A stretch of DNA of 61,401 nt from a virus: positions 1-61,401 of the IMG/VR virus record IMGVR_UViG_3300047463_000183. One strand, 5' to 3'. The notes beneath the pieces are model-generated. The model saw nothing but the letters and a program-made list of their open reading frames with translations, made no database searches and was not told the origin of the DNA. The translations under genes were made by a program, and so were the position numbers. This document shows, piece by piece, positions 8,358-14,965 of the stretch (its first letter is position 1; the number at the start of each line of letters is the position of its first letter).

Positions 8358-8818
8358 TTCATTCCTCCCAGAACGGCCCACCGGCCCATCAACGCCGCTT
8401 CTGCCCTGCCGTCATGTTTGACCAACTTGAACAGGTCAGCCGCCCCTGGCCAAAGACGCATGGCCATCATCCGGGCACCGCTTTTGTCTGCCGGAACGCC
8501 AGCGCCTTTCTTCCACTTGAGCGGCGTGACGAACTGCAATGGCAGGCCAAGTGCCGTCGCCACACCTTCCAGAACGCCAGCCCCGTAGCCAAATGAGAAT
8601 GCCCCAACCGCACCCTCTCTGGGTCGGGTGGACACCTGCTCAATCAGCACGTAATCAATCGCGCCTCGCCCTTTCATCATGTCTGCGATCTGCGCGGCGA
8701 CAACGCGGTTCTTGTCGCGGATTTTCGCCACCGGCATGTCTTCAACCGCGATCAGATGACCGTCGGACGAAATCCATGCCAGTGCTCCTGATAAGCCTGG
8801 GTCGATTGATAAGATCAT
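8354..8818 (-). CDS. RuvC-like Holliday junction resolvase
   Basis: 154-aa RNase H-fold nuclease. ILSIDPGLSGALAWI gives the first catalytic aspartate, YVLIEQV the glutamate, and KHDGRAEAALMGRWA the last acidic cluster, in the order seen in RuvC and phage resolvases. KWKKGAGVPADKSGAR is typical of the phage branch. It would cleave branched replication or recombination intermediates before packaging. It overlaps its neighbours by 4 nt on both sides (ATGA/GTGA couplings). Confidence 0.88.
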   Translation of the reverse strand: MILSIDPGLSGALAWISSDGHLIAVEDMPVAKIRDKNRVVAAQIADMMKGRGAIDYVLIEQVSTRPREGAVGAFSFGYGAGVLEGVATALGLPLQFVTPLKWKKGAGVPADKSGARMMAMRLWPGAADLFKLVKHDGRAEAALMGRWAVLGGMK

Positions 8819-9513
8819 GCTGCCTCTTTGCTTTTGATTGCTGCGAAATTTAGGTAACAGACTTCCGCGTGTTTTTCACAATACGAAAGGTGACGGAACG
8901 AAGGCTCTTCACAGAACCTGAATCCAGGTTCTCTGACGTCACCCAGAGGGTATTGGCATGTTTTCGCCGCGCCGACCACGAAACGCCGGGGCGGCGGCGC
9001 GACCTTGGGGTGAACCTTGGGCGCGATATAATTGCCAAAGATCACTGTCGGCGGTTTGAACACCTTTATAACGCGACGTTCCTCCACGACTTTCTCCTTT
9101 TTAGCAGACGTTACATCTTTTTGTTTTATGGGTGAACCTCTTGACGGAAGACCAGCTCTCGTCTTGATTCCCATGACAGCATTTTTGGTAATCCCCAGAA
9201 TGTTGGCAATCTTATTTGCTGACAAACCCTCATTCCACAGATTTCTTACTCTTTCATACATTTCCGGGCTTTGTTTCCTTTGTCCAATTTCCGGAGCAAC
9301 GTATGGAGCAATGAGCACATGCGTGCTTGGTAGGTTCGTTCCATTCCTGAGAGACTGGATCGAGCCAACCGTTCGTAATGCCGTAAGCCAATGGTCAATG
9401 GTATCAGGATGAGATTTCATCATCTCAGCCAGTTCGCGCGTTCTTTTTCCTTCAACCTTGCCGTCGACAGCTAAGGAGGCAAGCAGAGCGTATAGTCTTT
9501 CTGGTCCGGTCAT
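8815..9513 (-). CDS. GcrA-family transcription regulator with extra N-terminal helix-turn-helix
   Basis: 232 aa. Residues about 1-70 form an extra winged-helix-like domain (RTRELAEMMKSHPDTIDHWL). Residues 84-128 match the GcrA DNA-binding helix-turn-helix (ERVRNLWNEGLSANKIANI, ITKNAVMGIKTRAGLPSRG). The C-terminus has the GcrA signature TCQYPLGDVREPGF followed by FCEEP and YCEKHAEVCY, with Cys/His residues at 186, 201, 212, 215 and 219. In Caulobacter, GcrA binds sigma70 and activates promoters carrying CcrM-methylated GANTC sites. As first gene of the leftward operon this protein may redirect host sigma70 RNA polymerase. The family is an alphaproteobacterial hallmark. GGTGA precedes the ATG. 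Confidence 0.88.
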   Translation of the reverse strand: MTGPERLYALLASLAVDGKVEGKRTRELAEMMKSHPDTIDHWLTALRTVGSIQSLRNGTNLPSTHVLIAPYVAPEIGQRKQSPEMYERVRNLWNEGLSANKIANILGITKNAVMGIKTRAGLPSRGSPIKQKDVTSAKKEKVVEERRVIKVFKPPTVIFGNYIAPKVHPKVAPPPRRFVVGAAKTCQYPLGDVREPGFRFCEEPSFRHLSYCEKHAEVCYLNFAAIKSKEAA

Positions 9514-9528
9514 CGTTCACCCAAATGC

Positions 9529-9542
9529 GCTTCACGTGAAGC
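9529..9542. promoter_or_regulatory. 14-bp perfect palindrome upstream of the GcrA gene
   Basis: GCTTCACGTGAAGC is perfectly self-complementary and lies 16 nt before the GcrA-like start codon. This is near the expected transcription start of the leftward promoter. It may be an operator for a dimeric repressor, possibly autoregulation; the binding protein is unknown. Confidence 0.5.
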
Positions 9543-9557
9543 AAAAAATGCATCCTG

Positions 9558-9585
9558 AATTTATGCTCAAAAAAAAGTCTGTCAA
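9558..9585 (-). promoter_or_regulatory. Leftward early promoter (predicted)
   Basis: On the minus strand TTGACA (9585-9580) is a perfect -35. After a 16-nt spacer containing eight T residues comes TAAATT (9563-9558), a 4/6 match to -10. It would drive the replication operon starting with the GcrA-like gene. The -35 lies in one arm of the 9577-9607 inverted repeat. Confidence 0.5.
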
Positions 9586-9607
9586 TGATTTTTTGTCATT
9601 GACAGAC
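9577..9607. promoter_or_regulatory. 12-bp inverted repeat containing both -35 elements
   Basis: GTCTGTCAATGA (9577-9588) and TCATTGACAGAC (9596-9607) are perfect inverted repeats around TTTTTTG. Each arm contains TTGACA pointing outwards, so one bound dimer could cover both divergent promoters. On the minus strand the stem is followed by a T8 tract, so the same DNA could also form a terminator or attenuator for leftward read-through. Confidence 0.65.
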
Positions 9608-9625
9608 CAAATAAACCTGTATAGG
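9599..9625 (+). promoter_or_regulatory. Rightward early promoter (predicted)
   Basis: TTGACA (9599-9604) is a perfect -35 and TATAGG (9620-9625) a weak -10 after a short 15-nt spacer. It would transcribe the small genes from 9649. The short spacing and weak -10 suggest dependence on an activator or on the shared operator. Confidence 0.4.
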
Positions 9626-9648
9626 CAGATTGGAGAAAGGCGGTGAAT

Positions 9649-9822
9649 ATGACCGACGAGCAAATCCTATGGCTTGGTGACGCTATAAACAGGGCTTACG
9701 TTTGCGGCCATACGACGGGGGCTAAAGCGATAGCCGAAAATCTTCTTTTTCGAATTGCTGAAGCTGGTTATGAAATAAAATTTCTGGAGAAGAGTAGTGG
9801 AGAAAATACAACAGGAAATTGA
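9649..9822 (+). CDS. Small hypothetical protein (57 aa)
   Basis: Reads MTDEQILWLGDAINRAYVC then GHTTGAKAIAENLLFRIAEA. It is two amphipathic helices with a polar tail. Not recognised. The ATG follows GGAGAAAGGCGGTGAAT, a strong ribosome-binding region. First gene of the rightward small-gene cluster. Confidence 0.65.
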   Translation: MTDEQILWLGDAINRAYVCGHTTGAKAIAENLLFRIAEAGYEIKFLEKSSGENTTGN

Positions 9823-9952
9823 TACGTGCGAACGCAGACTCCTTCAGTTGAAGGAAGAAGTCGAGGCGGTTGAAGCAAGGCTTCGCTACCTGAAGCATTA
9901 CTTGAATAACATACAGAAAACATCAGGAACAAAAACTGGAGAAGATCAATGA
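9797..9952 (+). CDS. Small coiled-coil protein (51 aa)
   Basis: Starts at a GTG preceded by GGAG and reads MEKIQQEIDTCERRLLQLKE then EVEAVEARLRYLKHYLNN. Heptad leucines and valines with alternating charges predict a coiled coil. It overlaps the preceding gene by 26 nt and the next by 4 nt (ATGA). It may be a small dimeric anti-host or regulatory factor, but function is unknown. Confidence 0.6.
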   Translation: MEKIQQEIDTCERRLLQLKEEVEAVEARLRYLKHYLNNIQKTSGTKTGEDQ

Positions 9953-10110
9953 AACTGACAGACTTTAGCTTCTGCGTAGCCTTGTCCATAGCAGCAACCT
10001 ACTGTTTTGGTGTTGCTTTTGGAGGGTTCGTAGCAACGGGAATTGGGCTTTTAACGCTGATTGTCATTAAACTCGTGGATGCGTTGGTGTGGATGATGAG
10101 AAAAGTGTAG
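9949..10110 (+). CDS. Small membrane protein (53 aa)
   Basis: MKLTDFSFCVALSIAATYCF followed by GVAFGGFVATGIGLLTLIVI and KLVDALVWMMRKV. It has two closely spaced hydrophobic segments with a basic C-terminus, so an inner-membrane protein is likely. It is away from the lysis genes; an early superinfection-exclusion or host-membrane role is speculation. Confidence 0.6.
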   Translation: MKLTDFSFCVALSIAATYCFGVAFGGFVATGIGLLTLIVIKLVDALVWMMRKV

Positions 10111-10125
10111 GAAAGGAGACCAACA

Positions 10126-10167
10126 ATGACAATTGACTGGCAAATCTTCGAGCAATTGCCGCTATGA
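10126..10167 (+). CDS. Very short peptide or leader (13 aa)
   Basis: AAAGGAGACCAACAATG is an excellent ribosome-binding site. The reading frame (MTIDWQIFEQLPL) ends after 13 codons, and its stop overlaps the next ATG as CTATGA. It may be a leader peptide or a gene truncated by rearrangement. Confidence 0.35.
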   Translation: MTIDWQIFEQLPL

Positions 10168-10229
10168 ACAAACTTAAATCTTGCCCGTTCTGCGGCGAGG
10201 TCAGGGGATCTGGTCTTTCCGACCAGTAA
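10164..10229 (+). pseudogene. Remnant of a Lar-like zinc-finger protein
   Basis: MNKLKSCPFCGEVRGSGLSD is a 21-aa frame. Its first eleven residues match the opening of Lar/restriction-alleviation-like phage proteins (KLKSCPFCG), which normally continue 50-80 residues with a second cysteine pair. Only the first CxxC survives. The truncation lies directly before the TPR-glycosyltransferase, suggesting a deletion or insertion joint here. Confidence 0.45.
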
Positions 10230-10276
10230 TCGTCGCCCAGGCCGTCAGCGCCATGACTTTGAGAGATAACCACCAC

Positions 10277-11464
10277 ATGAACGAGATGCTACAGCATCCT
10301 CAGGCCGTTTCGCAAGGAAATGCGTTGGCTCAAGCTCAGTTTGGAGCCGCTTGCCGCGCTGAATGCCGCATACAGGACGCCATCGCACACGGCAGGGAAG
10401 CGGTTCGGCTCGACCCGACGAACGCCGACTACCTCGTCGCGCTGTCTTTGGCGTATGTCGATGCCGATGAGTTTGGAAAAGCCAAGAACTGCCTGATCCG
10501 GGCGCTCGGGTTGCAGCCAGACCATGCCGACGGCCATCTGGCGATGGCACAGATTCTGTTGGCCGAAGGCCACATGGAGGAAGGCTGGCGAGAATATGAA
10601 TGGCGTAACCTGACCGAGGCCGGTAAGGCGATCATGCCGAAAATGACGTCCATGCGTTGGAACGGGATGGAGATCCCCGATGGCCGTCTGCTGATCGTTG
10701 GCGATCAAGGCTACGGTGATACAATCCAGTTTGCCCGGTATATCCCCGCCGCGAAACGACGGGTCAAAGAAATCGTATTCGGGTGCAGCTCTGAAATGCG
10801 CCCTCTGTTTGAGAACTTCCCCGGCATAGATGCGTATTACGACCGATGGGATCACGTCCCGCCTCACGCGGCTCACTGCCATCTGTCAAGCTTGCCGTAT
10901 TTGGTCGAATACAACCCGCTCATATATCAAACGGATATTCCCTATTTAGGGGCTGAAACATCTCGGTTGAAACATTGGGAAAACAAACTGGGGAAAAGAT
11001 CGGGAGCAAAGCGAGTGGGGTTGGCGTGGAGTGGTCGTCCGACACACCCCAATGATAAGCGCCGATCCATGAGGCTCAAGGATTTGTTGCCGCTGTCGGA
11101 AATCAGCGGCGTTGAATTTGTGTCACTACAAAAGCCGATACCCGAAGACGATCAAGAAACTGTGAACAAATTTCCAGGTATGGTTGATCTGTCGGATGAA
11201 ATGACCGATTTCGGGGAAACCGCCGCGATATTGTGTGCCCTTGATGGCGTTATCACGATAGACACGGCGGTGGCTCATTTGGCAGGTGCCATGGGTGTGA
11301 AAACCCATGTGATGGTCGCGAAGGCCGCTGACTGGCGTTGGGGATTATCCTTGAAAAAATCGCTCTGGTATCCGACCGTCACGATCCTTCGTCAGGAAAT
11401 TCCTGGAGATTGGACGCCTGTTATTGAACAGGCTCGGCAATCCCTCATTCACCTGACATCCTGA
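10277..11464 (+). CDS. TPR protein with GT9-like glycosyltransferase domain
   Basis: 395 aa. The first about 110 residues contain TPR-like repeats (CRIQDAIAHGREAVRLDP, DEFGKAKNCLIRALGLQPDH, GHMEEGWREYEWRN). The rest resembles GT-B glycosyltransferases of the heptosyltransferase/GT9 type: LLIVGDQGYGDTIQFARYIP, KRVGLAWSGRPTHPNDKRRS and DGVITIDTAVAHLAGAMGVK, the last being the donor-site region. A role in modifying surface sugars or a phage protein is inferred. ATG 10277 follows GAGAGATAACCACC; frames open upstream lack a site. It ends 20 nt inside the converging minus-strand gene with no clear terminator. Confidence 0.75.
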   Translation: MNEMLQHPQAVSQGNALAQAQFGAACRAECRIQDAIAHGREAVRLDPTNADYLVALSLAYVDADEFGKAKNCLIRALGLQPDHADGHLAMAQILLAEGHMEEGWREYEWRNLTEAGKAIMPKMTSMRWNGMEIPDGRLLIVGDQGYGDTIQFARYIPAAKRRVKEIVFGCSSEMRPLFENFPGIDAYYDRWDHVPPHAAHCHLSSLPYLVEYNPLIYQTDIPYLGAETSRLKHWENKLGKRSGAKRVGLAWSGRPTHPNDKRRSMRLKDLLPLSEISGVEFVSLQKPIPEDDQETVNKFPGMVDLSDEMTDFGETAAILCALDGVITIDTAVAHLAGAMGVKTHVMVAKAADWRWGLSLKKSLWYPTVTILRQEIPGDWTPVIEQARQSLIHLTS

Positions 11465-12101
11465 CGGCGGTCCTGGACCACGGCCCTTTGGTCTGCCTGG
11501 GGCCAGACATCTCCGCCAACCACTGTGTCCAGGCTCCAGCCGTAGGCGACGTTTCACGGCGCGCGATATATCCACCTTCCGCCAGCGTCAGCGGCGCGGT
11601 CAGGGTGTTGCGGAAGCTGAACGGCGCTTTGCCTTGCAGGTTGAACCACGACGGCAGGACGAAATCAGAGAGCTGCACACCGTCGATGGAATAGGCGAAC
11701 TGATCGTCCTCCGGCGCGTCGCAGACCTCCAGAGCATAGCACCATGTCACGCCGTTCTGTTCGGCCATCACGGTCTTCGTGCAGAACGGATCGGCCAGCA
11801 TCTCAAGCGTCTCATGAGAGGCTGTGACCGTCCACAACGGCGCGTCAGCGACGAACACCTTGGCCTGGGGCGTGCCATCGTCGGTGTGGTAACCCAACGC
11901 GCCGTCCGTGTCCGAGTGATCCAGGAACAGCACCTGCCAAGCCGTCGCGGGCGGCGTCGATCCGGTTGGAAAGAAGACGCACTCATCCCGCAGGTTCCAG
12001 ACCGGCTGGAAGTCCCGGTCGATCTGGGTCTGCTGGGCGGCGACGTAAGCACGAACCTGATCGTCGGTGATCAGGTCCGTCAGACGTCTGTAGGCGATCA
12101 C
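11445..12101 (-). CDS. Putative zincin-like protein (HExxE motif)
   Basis: 218 aa, last gene of the late operon. TVTASHETLEMLADPF contains HExxE, a zinc-metallopeptidase-like motif. Conserved-looking blocks include DGALGYHTDDGTPQAKVFV, ALEVCDAPEDDQF, SDFVLPSWF and LAEGGYIARRE. The repeated His, Glu and Cys positions suggest a metal site. No signal peptide is visible. It is next to the lysis genes, so cell-wall or virion processing is possible; enzymatic activity is unproven. Confidence 0.55.
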   Translation of the reverse strand: MIAYRRLTDLITDDQVRAYVAAQQTQIDRDFQPVWNLRDECVFFPTGSTPPATAWQVLFLDHSDTDGALGYHTDDGTPQAKVFVADAPLWTVTASHETLEMLADPFCTKTVMAEQNGVTWCYALEVCDAPEDDQFAYSIDGVQLSDFVLPSWFNLQGKAPFSFRNTLTAPLTLAEGGYIARRETSPTAGAWTQWLAEMSGPRQTKGPWSRTAVRMSGE

Positions 12102-12652
12102 GGTGCCATGACCCCAAGGATCTTAACGGCGGGCGGAACGGAGCGGGCCGAAGTCGCCGGACCGGTCGCCGGATGCACCAGACCGTTCACGAACGCGACG
12201 ATGGTCGGCACCAGCGACTGCACTTCCTTGGCGATGGCCAAGGCCGCGATGAAGGTCGGGTTGGGAACCGGAACAGCGGACAGACCCGCCACGATAGCGG
12301 TCACCGCCGCGCTCAACAGGTTCTCGATGCCGCTCAGCGTGGACGCGGCGGCGGTGGCGGAAGCGCCAGACGTGACGGCGGAACCAAACGCCCCTGCGGC
12401 TGACGACAGAGCACCAAGCGCCGCGTCCGCCGTCGTCTTGGCGCTGGCCTTCATGGACGACGCAAACGTCGCCAGGATCGTCTCCAGGGCGCTGACGGCG
12501 GACTGAAGGTAAGACACGATCTGGGCGATGGCCCCGGCACCAGCGGCGGTGCCCGCCGTGGACACGAGATCCTTGATCTGGGCGCAACCAGCGACCGCGA
12601 CCGCCGGGACGACCAGGGCGGACGTGGTAAGGAAGGAGCGACGTGCGTTCAT
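12098..12652 (-). CDS. Lipoprotein, possible outer-membrane spanin component
   Basis: 184 aa. The N-terminus MNARRSFLTTSALVVPAVA followed by VAGC has a twin-arginine-like RRSFL, a hydrophobic core and a lipobox (AVAGC). The mature part is alanine/serine/threonine-rich with long helices (SALETILATFASSMKASA, NLLSAAVTAIVAGLSAVP). It is located two genes after the endolysin-like gene. An o-spanin-like or other lysis function is possible, although the length and composition are atypical of spanins. ATG overlaps the previous stop (ATGA). Confidence 0.65.
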   Translation of the reverse strand: MNARRSFLTTSALVVPAVAVAGCAQIKDLVSTAGTAAGAGAIAQIVSYLQSAVSALETILATFASSMKASAKTTADAALGALSSAAGAFGSAVTSGASATAAASTLSGIENLLSAAVTAIVAGLSAVPVPNPTFIAALAIAKEVQSLVPTIVAFVNGLVHPATGPATSARSVPPAVKILGVMAP

Positions 12653-12813
12653 TGCTTGGGTGTCTCCGGCCAGAAGATGGCGATGAGCCCGCCCACGATG
12701 GTCGGAACAGCGGCCTGCCACGTGATCGAGCCAGTCAGGTAGGCCATGATCGCACCGCCGATGACGGCGGCACCATGGCTGGTTGAGAGTTCGTTGACGC
12801 GGTCTTTGATCAT
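12649..12813 (-). CDS. Small membrane protein, holin candidate (54 aa)
   Basis: MIKDRVNELSTSHGAAVIGG, AIMAYLTGSITWQAAVPTIV, then GGLIAIFWPETPKQ. Two short hydrophobic segments separated by a polar turn fit a small class II holin. It lies between the endolysin-like gene (4-nt overlap) and the lipoprotein gene (4-nt overlap), the usual holin position. Confidence 0.65.
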   Translation of the reverse strand: MIKDRVNELSTSHGAAVIGGAIMAYLTGSITWQAAVPTIVGGLIAIFWPETPKQ

Positions 12814-13178
12814 TGAGCGATCACCTCTAGTTGGTCGTCGTCGCTGTCACACACCAACTGCCTGATGTTGTGGGCCATGATGATGCAGCCGTCCGACGCG
12901 CTGTGGTCGTTTTGAGCATTGTCGCCGTGCATGAAAAAACCGCCACGACCAAACATTTCGTTGTCGTCAGCGGGTTCGAGAGGCATGGCGATAGGTCCAA
13001 GATGATCCACCGGATCACGGGGATCACCGACGGTGTAGGTGCCGACCGGAAGCGGACCGACAGCCACGACGTGTGTCCAGCCTGGGTTGTTCAGCCCGGC
13101 ACCGTGGCCACTGTATCCAACGCCGATCAGGTGGCCCTGGTTATCAAACAGTTGCCCGGTTTTGATGACATACTTCAT
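12810..13178 (-). CDS. DUF2778/Tlde1-like peptidoglycan enzyme, probable endolysin
   Basis: 122 aa. GVGYSGHGAGLNNPGW, VGPLPVGTYTVGDP and GRGGFFMHGDN followed by ASDGCIIM match the DUF2778/L,D-transpeptidase-like family. Catalytic-type residues are His84-x-Asp86 and Ser95-x-Gly-Cys98. Tlde1, a member of this family, cuts or exchanges peptidoglycan peptide crosslinks. There is no signal peptide, so it would need a holin, which the neighbours could supply. No other candidate endolysin is seen in the lysis region. Confidence 0.75.
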   Translation of the reverse strand: MKYVIKTGQLFDNQGHLIGVGYSGHGAGLNNPGWTHVVAVGPLPVGTYTVGDPRDPVDHLGPIAMPLEPADDNEMFGRGGFFMHGDNAQNDHSASDGCIIMAHNIRQLVCDSDDDQLEVIAQ

Positions 13179-13408
13179 TTGTCAACCTTATTCTCCAGTC
13201 TGTCGAAAATCTTCTCCAGCATCGACTCGATTTTCCTTAAACTGTCGTGCCAGTCTTCTTTTGACACGTAGTGTTTAGGAAGATCGACTTCGATCTGGTG
13301 AATATCTCGACGCAGGTTTTCGGTCGCTTCATACAGACGGCGAGCGAACCAGCCGATGACGGCCAAGGCCGTCCCAACAACAAGATCAATCGCCGTCTGT
13401 GGGTCCAT
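13175..13408 (-). CDS. Membrane-anchored coiled-coil protein in lysis cassette
   Basis: 77 aa: one N-terminal transmembrane segment (AIDLVVGTALAVIGWFARRL) followed by a charged helix (RRDIHQIEVDLPKHYVSKED, SLRKIESMLEKIFDRLENKV). This layout resembles XhlA-type holin partners and i-spanins. Overlap with the endolysin-like gene is 4 nt. Which lysis role it plays cannot be decided from sequence. Confidence 0.65.
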   Translation of the reverse strand: MDPQTAIDLVVGTALAVIGWFARRLYEATENLRRDIHQIEVDLPKHYVSKEDWHDSLRKIESMLEKIFDRLENKVDK

Positions 13409-13410
13409 GA

Positions 13411-13575
13411 CTAGCTCGCTACGGTGCCTTGGTTGACGTCGATTTCCGGCGATTCGGTAGCCGGAGCCACGGCGCGGTATTCCTGATCGAGGCGAACGAT
13501 CAGGTTCGCGACCTCGGCATACGGACGCTGGACGAGGATATTGAAGATCGCGGTCAGTTCATCAGCAGTAAACAT
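13411..13575 (-). CDS. Small hypothetical protein (54 aa)
   Basis: MFTADELTAIFNILVQRPYA then EVANLIVRLDQEYRAVAPAT. Predicted helical, no membrane segment. The ATG follows GAGGGGACAAT. It resembles short phage proteins found beside tail-fibre and lysis genes but I cannot name a family. Confidence 0.65.
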   Translation of the reverse strand: MFTADELTAIFNILVQRPYAEVANLIVRLDQEYRAVAPATESPEIDVNQGTVAS

Positions 13576-13594
13576 ATTGTCCCCTCATGGCCGA

Positions 13595-14125
13595 TCAGGA
13601 TGACCACTGTTCCGTCGGCTCAACGGGCCAATTCGTCACAGGGGTGGTTGGCGGGTTGACGGCGATGGCCCGCAACTGATTGCGATACGTGACAAAATCC
13701 GCCTGATTGGTCAAATGCGGATTGTTCGCGGTATTCGTGACGGACGGGATTTCGGTCCAGTCGGTGGCGGTCAGAAGCTGCTTCGCCTGGGCCTTGTTAT
13801 TGGCCTGAACCTGCTGCTGATACGCCTGCTGCTGCTGCGGCGTCATCTGCGTCACGGTCCATTCCAGCGTCCACTGGCCGTTCACCAGCGTCGGCTGGGT
13901 GTTCAGGGTGCAGATCTGGGTGGCCGGGTCGAACGTTGGCTCCGGCGCCGTGGTCACGGTCTGAAGGGTGTTGCCTTCCAGGTTGGCCGTGGTGCCGTCG
14001 AACATCTCCACCAGCGTCTTGTCGGGTGGGAAGTTCGTGTAGGGGTTTTCCGCCTGCAACGTATCGTAGTTGTAGGGAAATTTCACCAGCGTGTTGTTGC
14101 TGCTGACCTCGGCGTAATCAGGCAT
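13595..14125 (-). CDS. Phage tail assembly chaperone-like protein (PF16778 type), copy 1
   Basis: 176 aa. The C-terminal 70 residues (KQLLTATDWTEIPSVTN, FVTYRNQLRAIAVNPP, then WPVEPTEQW) fit the phage tail assembly chaperone family PF16778. A glutamine-rich helix (TPQQQQAYQQQVQANNKAQA) precedes it, and the N-terminal half is a separate beta-rich domain. The 18657-19058 protein carries the same C-terminal domain with a different N-terminus. Probably a fibre-specific folding or attachment helper for the adjacent fibre cassette. Confidence 0.7.
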   Translation of the reverse strand: MPDYAEVSSNNTLVKFPYNYDTLQAENPYTNFPPDKTLVEMFDGTTANLEGNTLQTVTTAPEPTFDPATQICTLNTQPTLVNGQWTLEWTVTQMTPQQQQAYQQQVQANNKAQAKQLLTATDWTEIPSVTNTANNPHLTNQADFVTYRNQLRAIAVNPPTTPVTNWPVEPTEQWSS

Positions 14126-14348
14126 CGGGGGTCCCCGTGATGGTGATGGTTGACGTTGCGCGGTCGATCATGATCTGGCCCTCGCAGCAGATGCTCCAGT
14201 CCTCGCCGGTCTGAGCACCCCATGAGGGCACCCCAATCCTGACCTGCTTGGCAATATACTCTTTCGGGCCGTCAAAGACACGCCAAACGTGGTCTTTCGA
14301 TCCCCGTCCTGGCTCGCCGCGTGACTTATTGAACCGGACAGCGATCAT
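14118..14348 (-). CDS. Small conserved phage protein beside 2OG oxygenase (76 aa)
   Basis: MIAVRFNKSRGEPGRGSKDH then VWRVFDGPKEYIAKQVRIGV and SWGAQTGEDWSICCEGQIMI. A compact beta protein with two adjacent cysteines. The start overlaps the oxygenase stop by 4 nt (ATGA). Function not known; its coupling to the oxygenase suggests a shared task. Confidence 0.65.
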   Translation of the reverse strand: MIAVRFNKSRGEPGRGSKDHVWRVFDGPKEYIAKQVRIGVPSWGAQTGEDWSICCEGQIMIDRATSTITITGTPDA

Positions 14349-14965
14349 ATGACCTCCGGCGGCAGCGGGGCGCAGCAGTTCATGTGACTGTGTTCTTCGA
14401 CCCCGACGTTGAAATGGATGAACCGGAAGGGCTGATCGGCACCGTGGCGGGTGAAGCCATGCGCCAGCCATGAGTTCATCAGCAGCAGATCGCCGGGCTG
14501 CACATCGAAAAAAATCTGTTCAGAAGCGTAAGTCACGGTTTCCATGGACGCCTGGGGCAGAGCGATCTGACGCTTGGCCGGGCGTGGGTCGAAGATGATC
14601 GGGTGGGCGCTGTCCTTGGGCGGCACATCCACGAAATAGAAACCGCTGATCTGGGCCGTGCGTGGATGCACATGTTCGATGTGCTGACCGCCCTTGGTGA
14701 ATTCCTGACCCCAGAATTCGTTCACCGTTACCTGTAACGGTGCCATGGCGTAGCCTTGCTCGAACAGCATCTCGTAGCTGGCCTGAGCGATGGTCTTCAG
14801 CAGGTCGCCAAGCCGGTCATCGAACATGGCTTCCGACTGGCAGACAGCCCATTCGTTGCGTGGCACCTTGGCGAGGTATTCCGACATGACCGTTCGCGCC
14901 GGGCCAAGATGCTCTGGGAAAGAGCCCCTGGCGACAGCGGACGGGAAAAACAAATCAACGTTCAT
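14345..14965 (-). CDS. 2-oxoglutarate/Fe(II)-dependent oxygenase
   Basis: 206 aa of the phage 2OG-Fe(II) oxygenase type. FTKGGQHIEHVHPRTAQISG holds the first metal histidines (98, 100), FFDVQPGDLLLMNSWLAHG gives the distal His169, and Arg181 in PFRFIHFNV is the expected 2-oxoglutarate anchor. Such enzymes are common near tail-fibre genes of myoviruses; targets are largely unknown and could be fibre proline or lysine residues, or host molecules. It sits inside fibre cassette B. Confidence 0.85.
   Translation of the reverse strand: MNVDLFFPSAVARGSFPEHLGPARTVMSEYLAKVPRNEWAVCQSEAMFDDRLGDLLKTIAQASYEMLFEQGYAMAPLQVTVNEFWGQEFTKGGQHIEHVHPRTAQISGFYFVDVPPKDSAHPIIFDPRPAKRQIALPQASMETVTYASEQIFFDVQPGDLLLMNSWLAHGFTRHGADQPFRFIHFNVGVEEHSHMNCCAPLPPEVI

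Noticed and set aside
8139-8381. Longer start for the DUF3310-like protein at 8381
   Set aside because: The extra eight residues overlap the resolvase gene and the GGAGGA site is spaced for the GTG at 8357.
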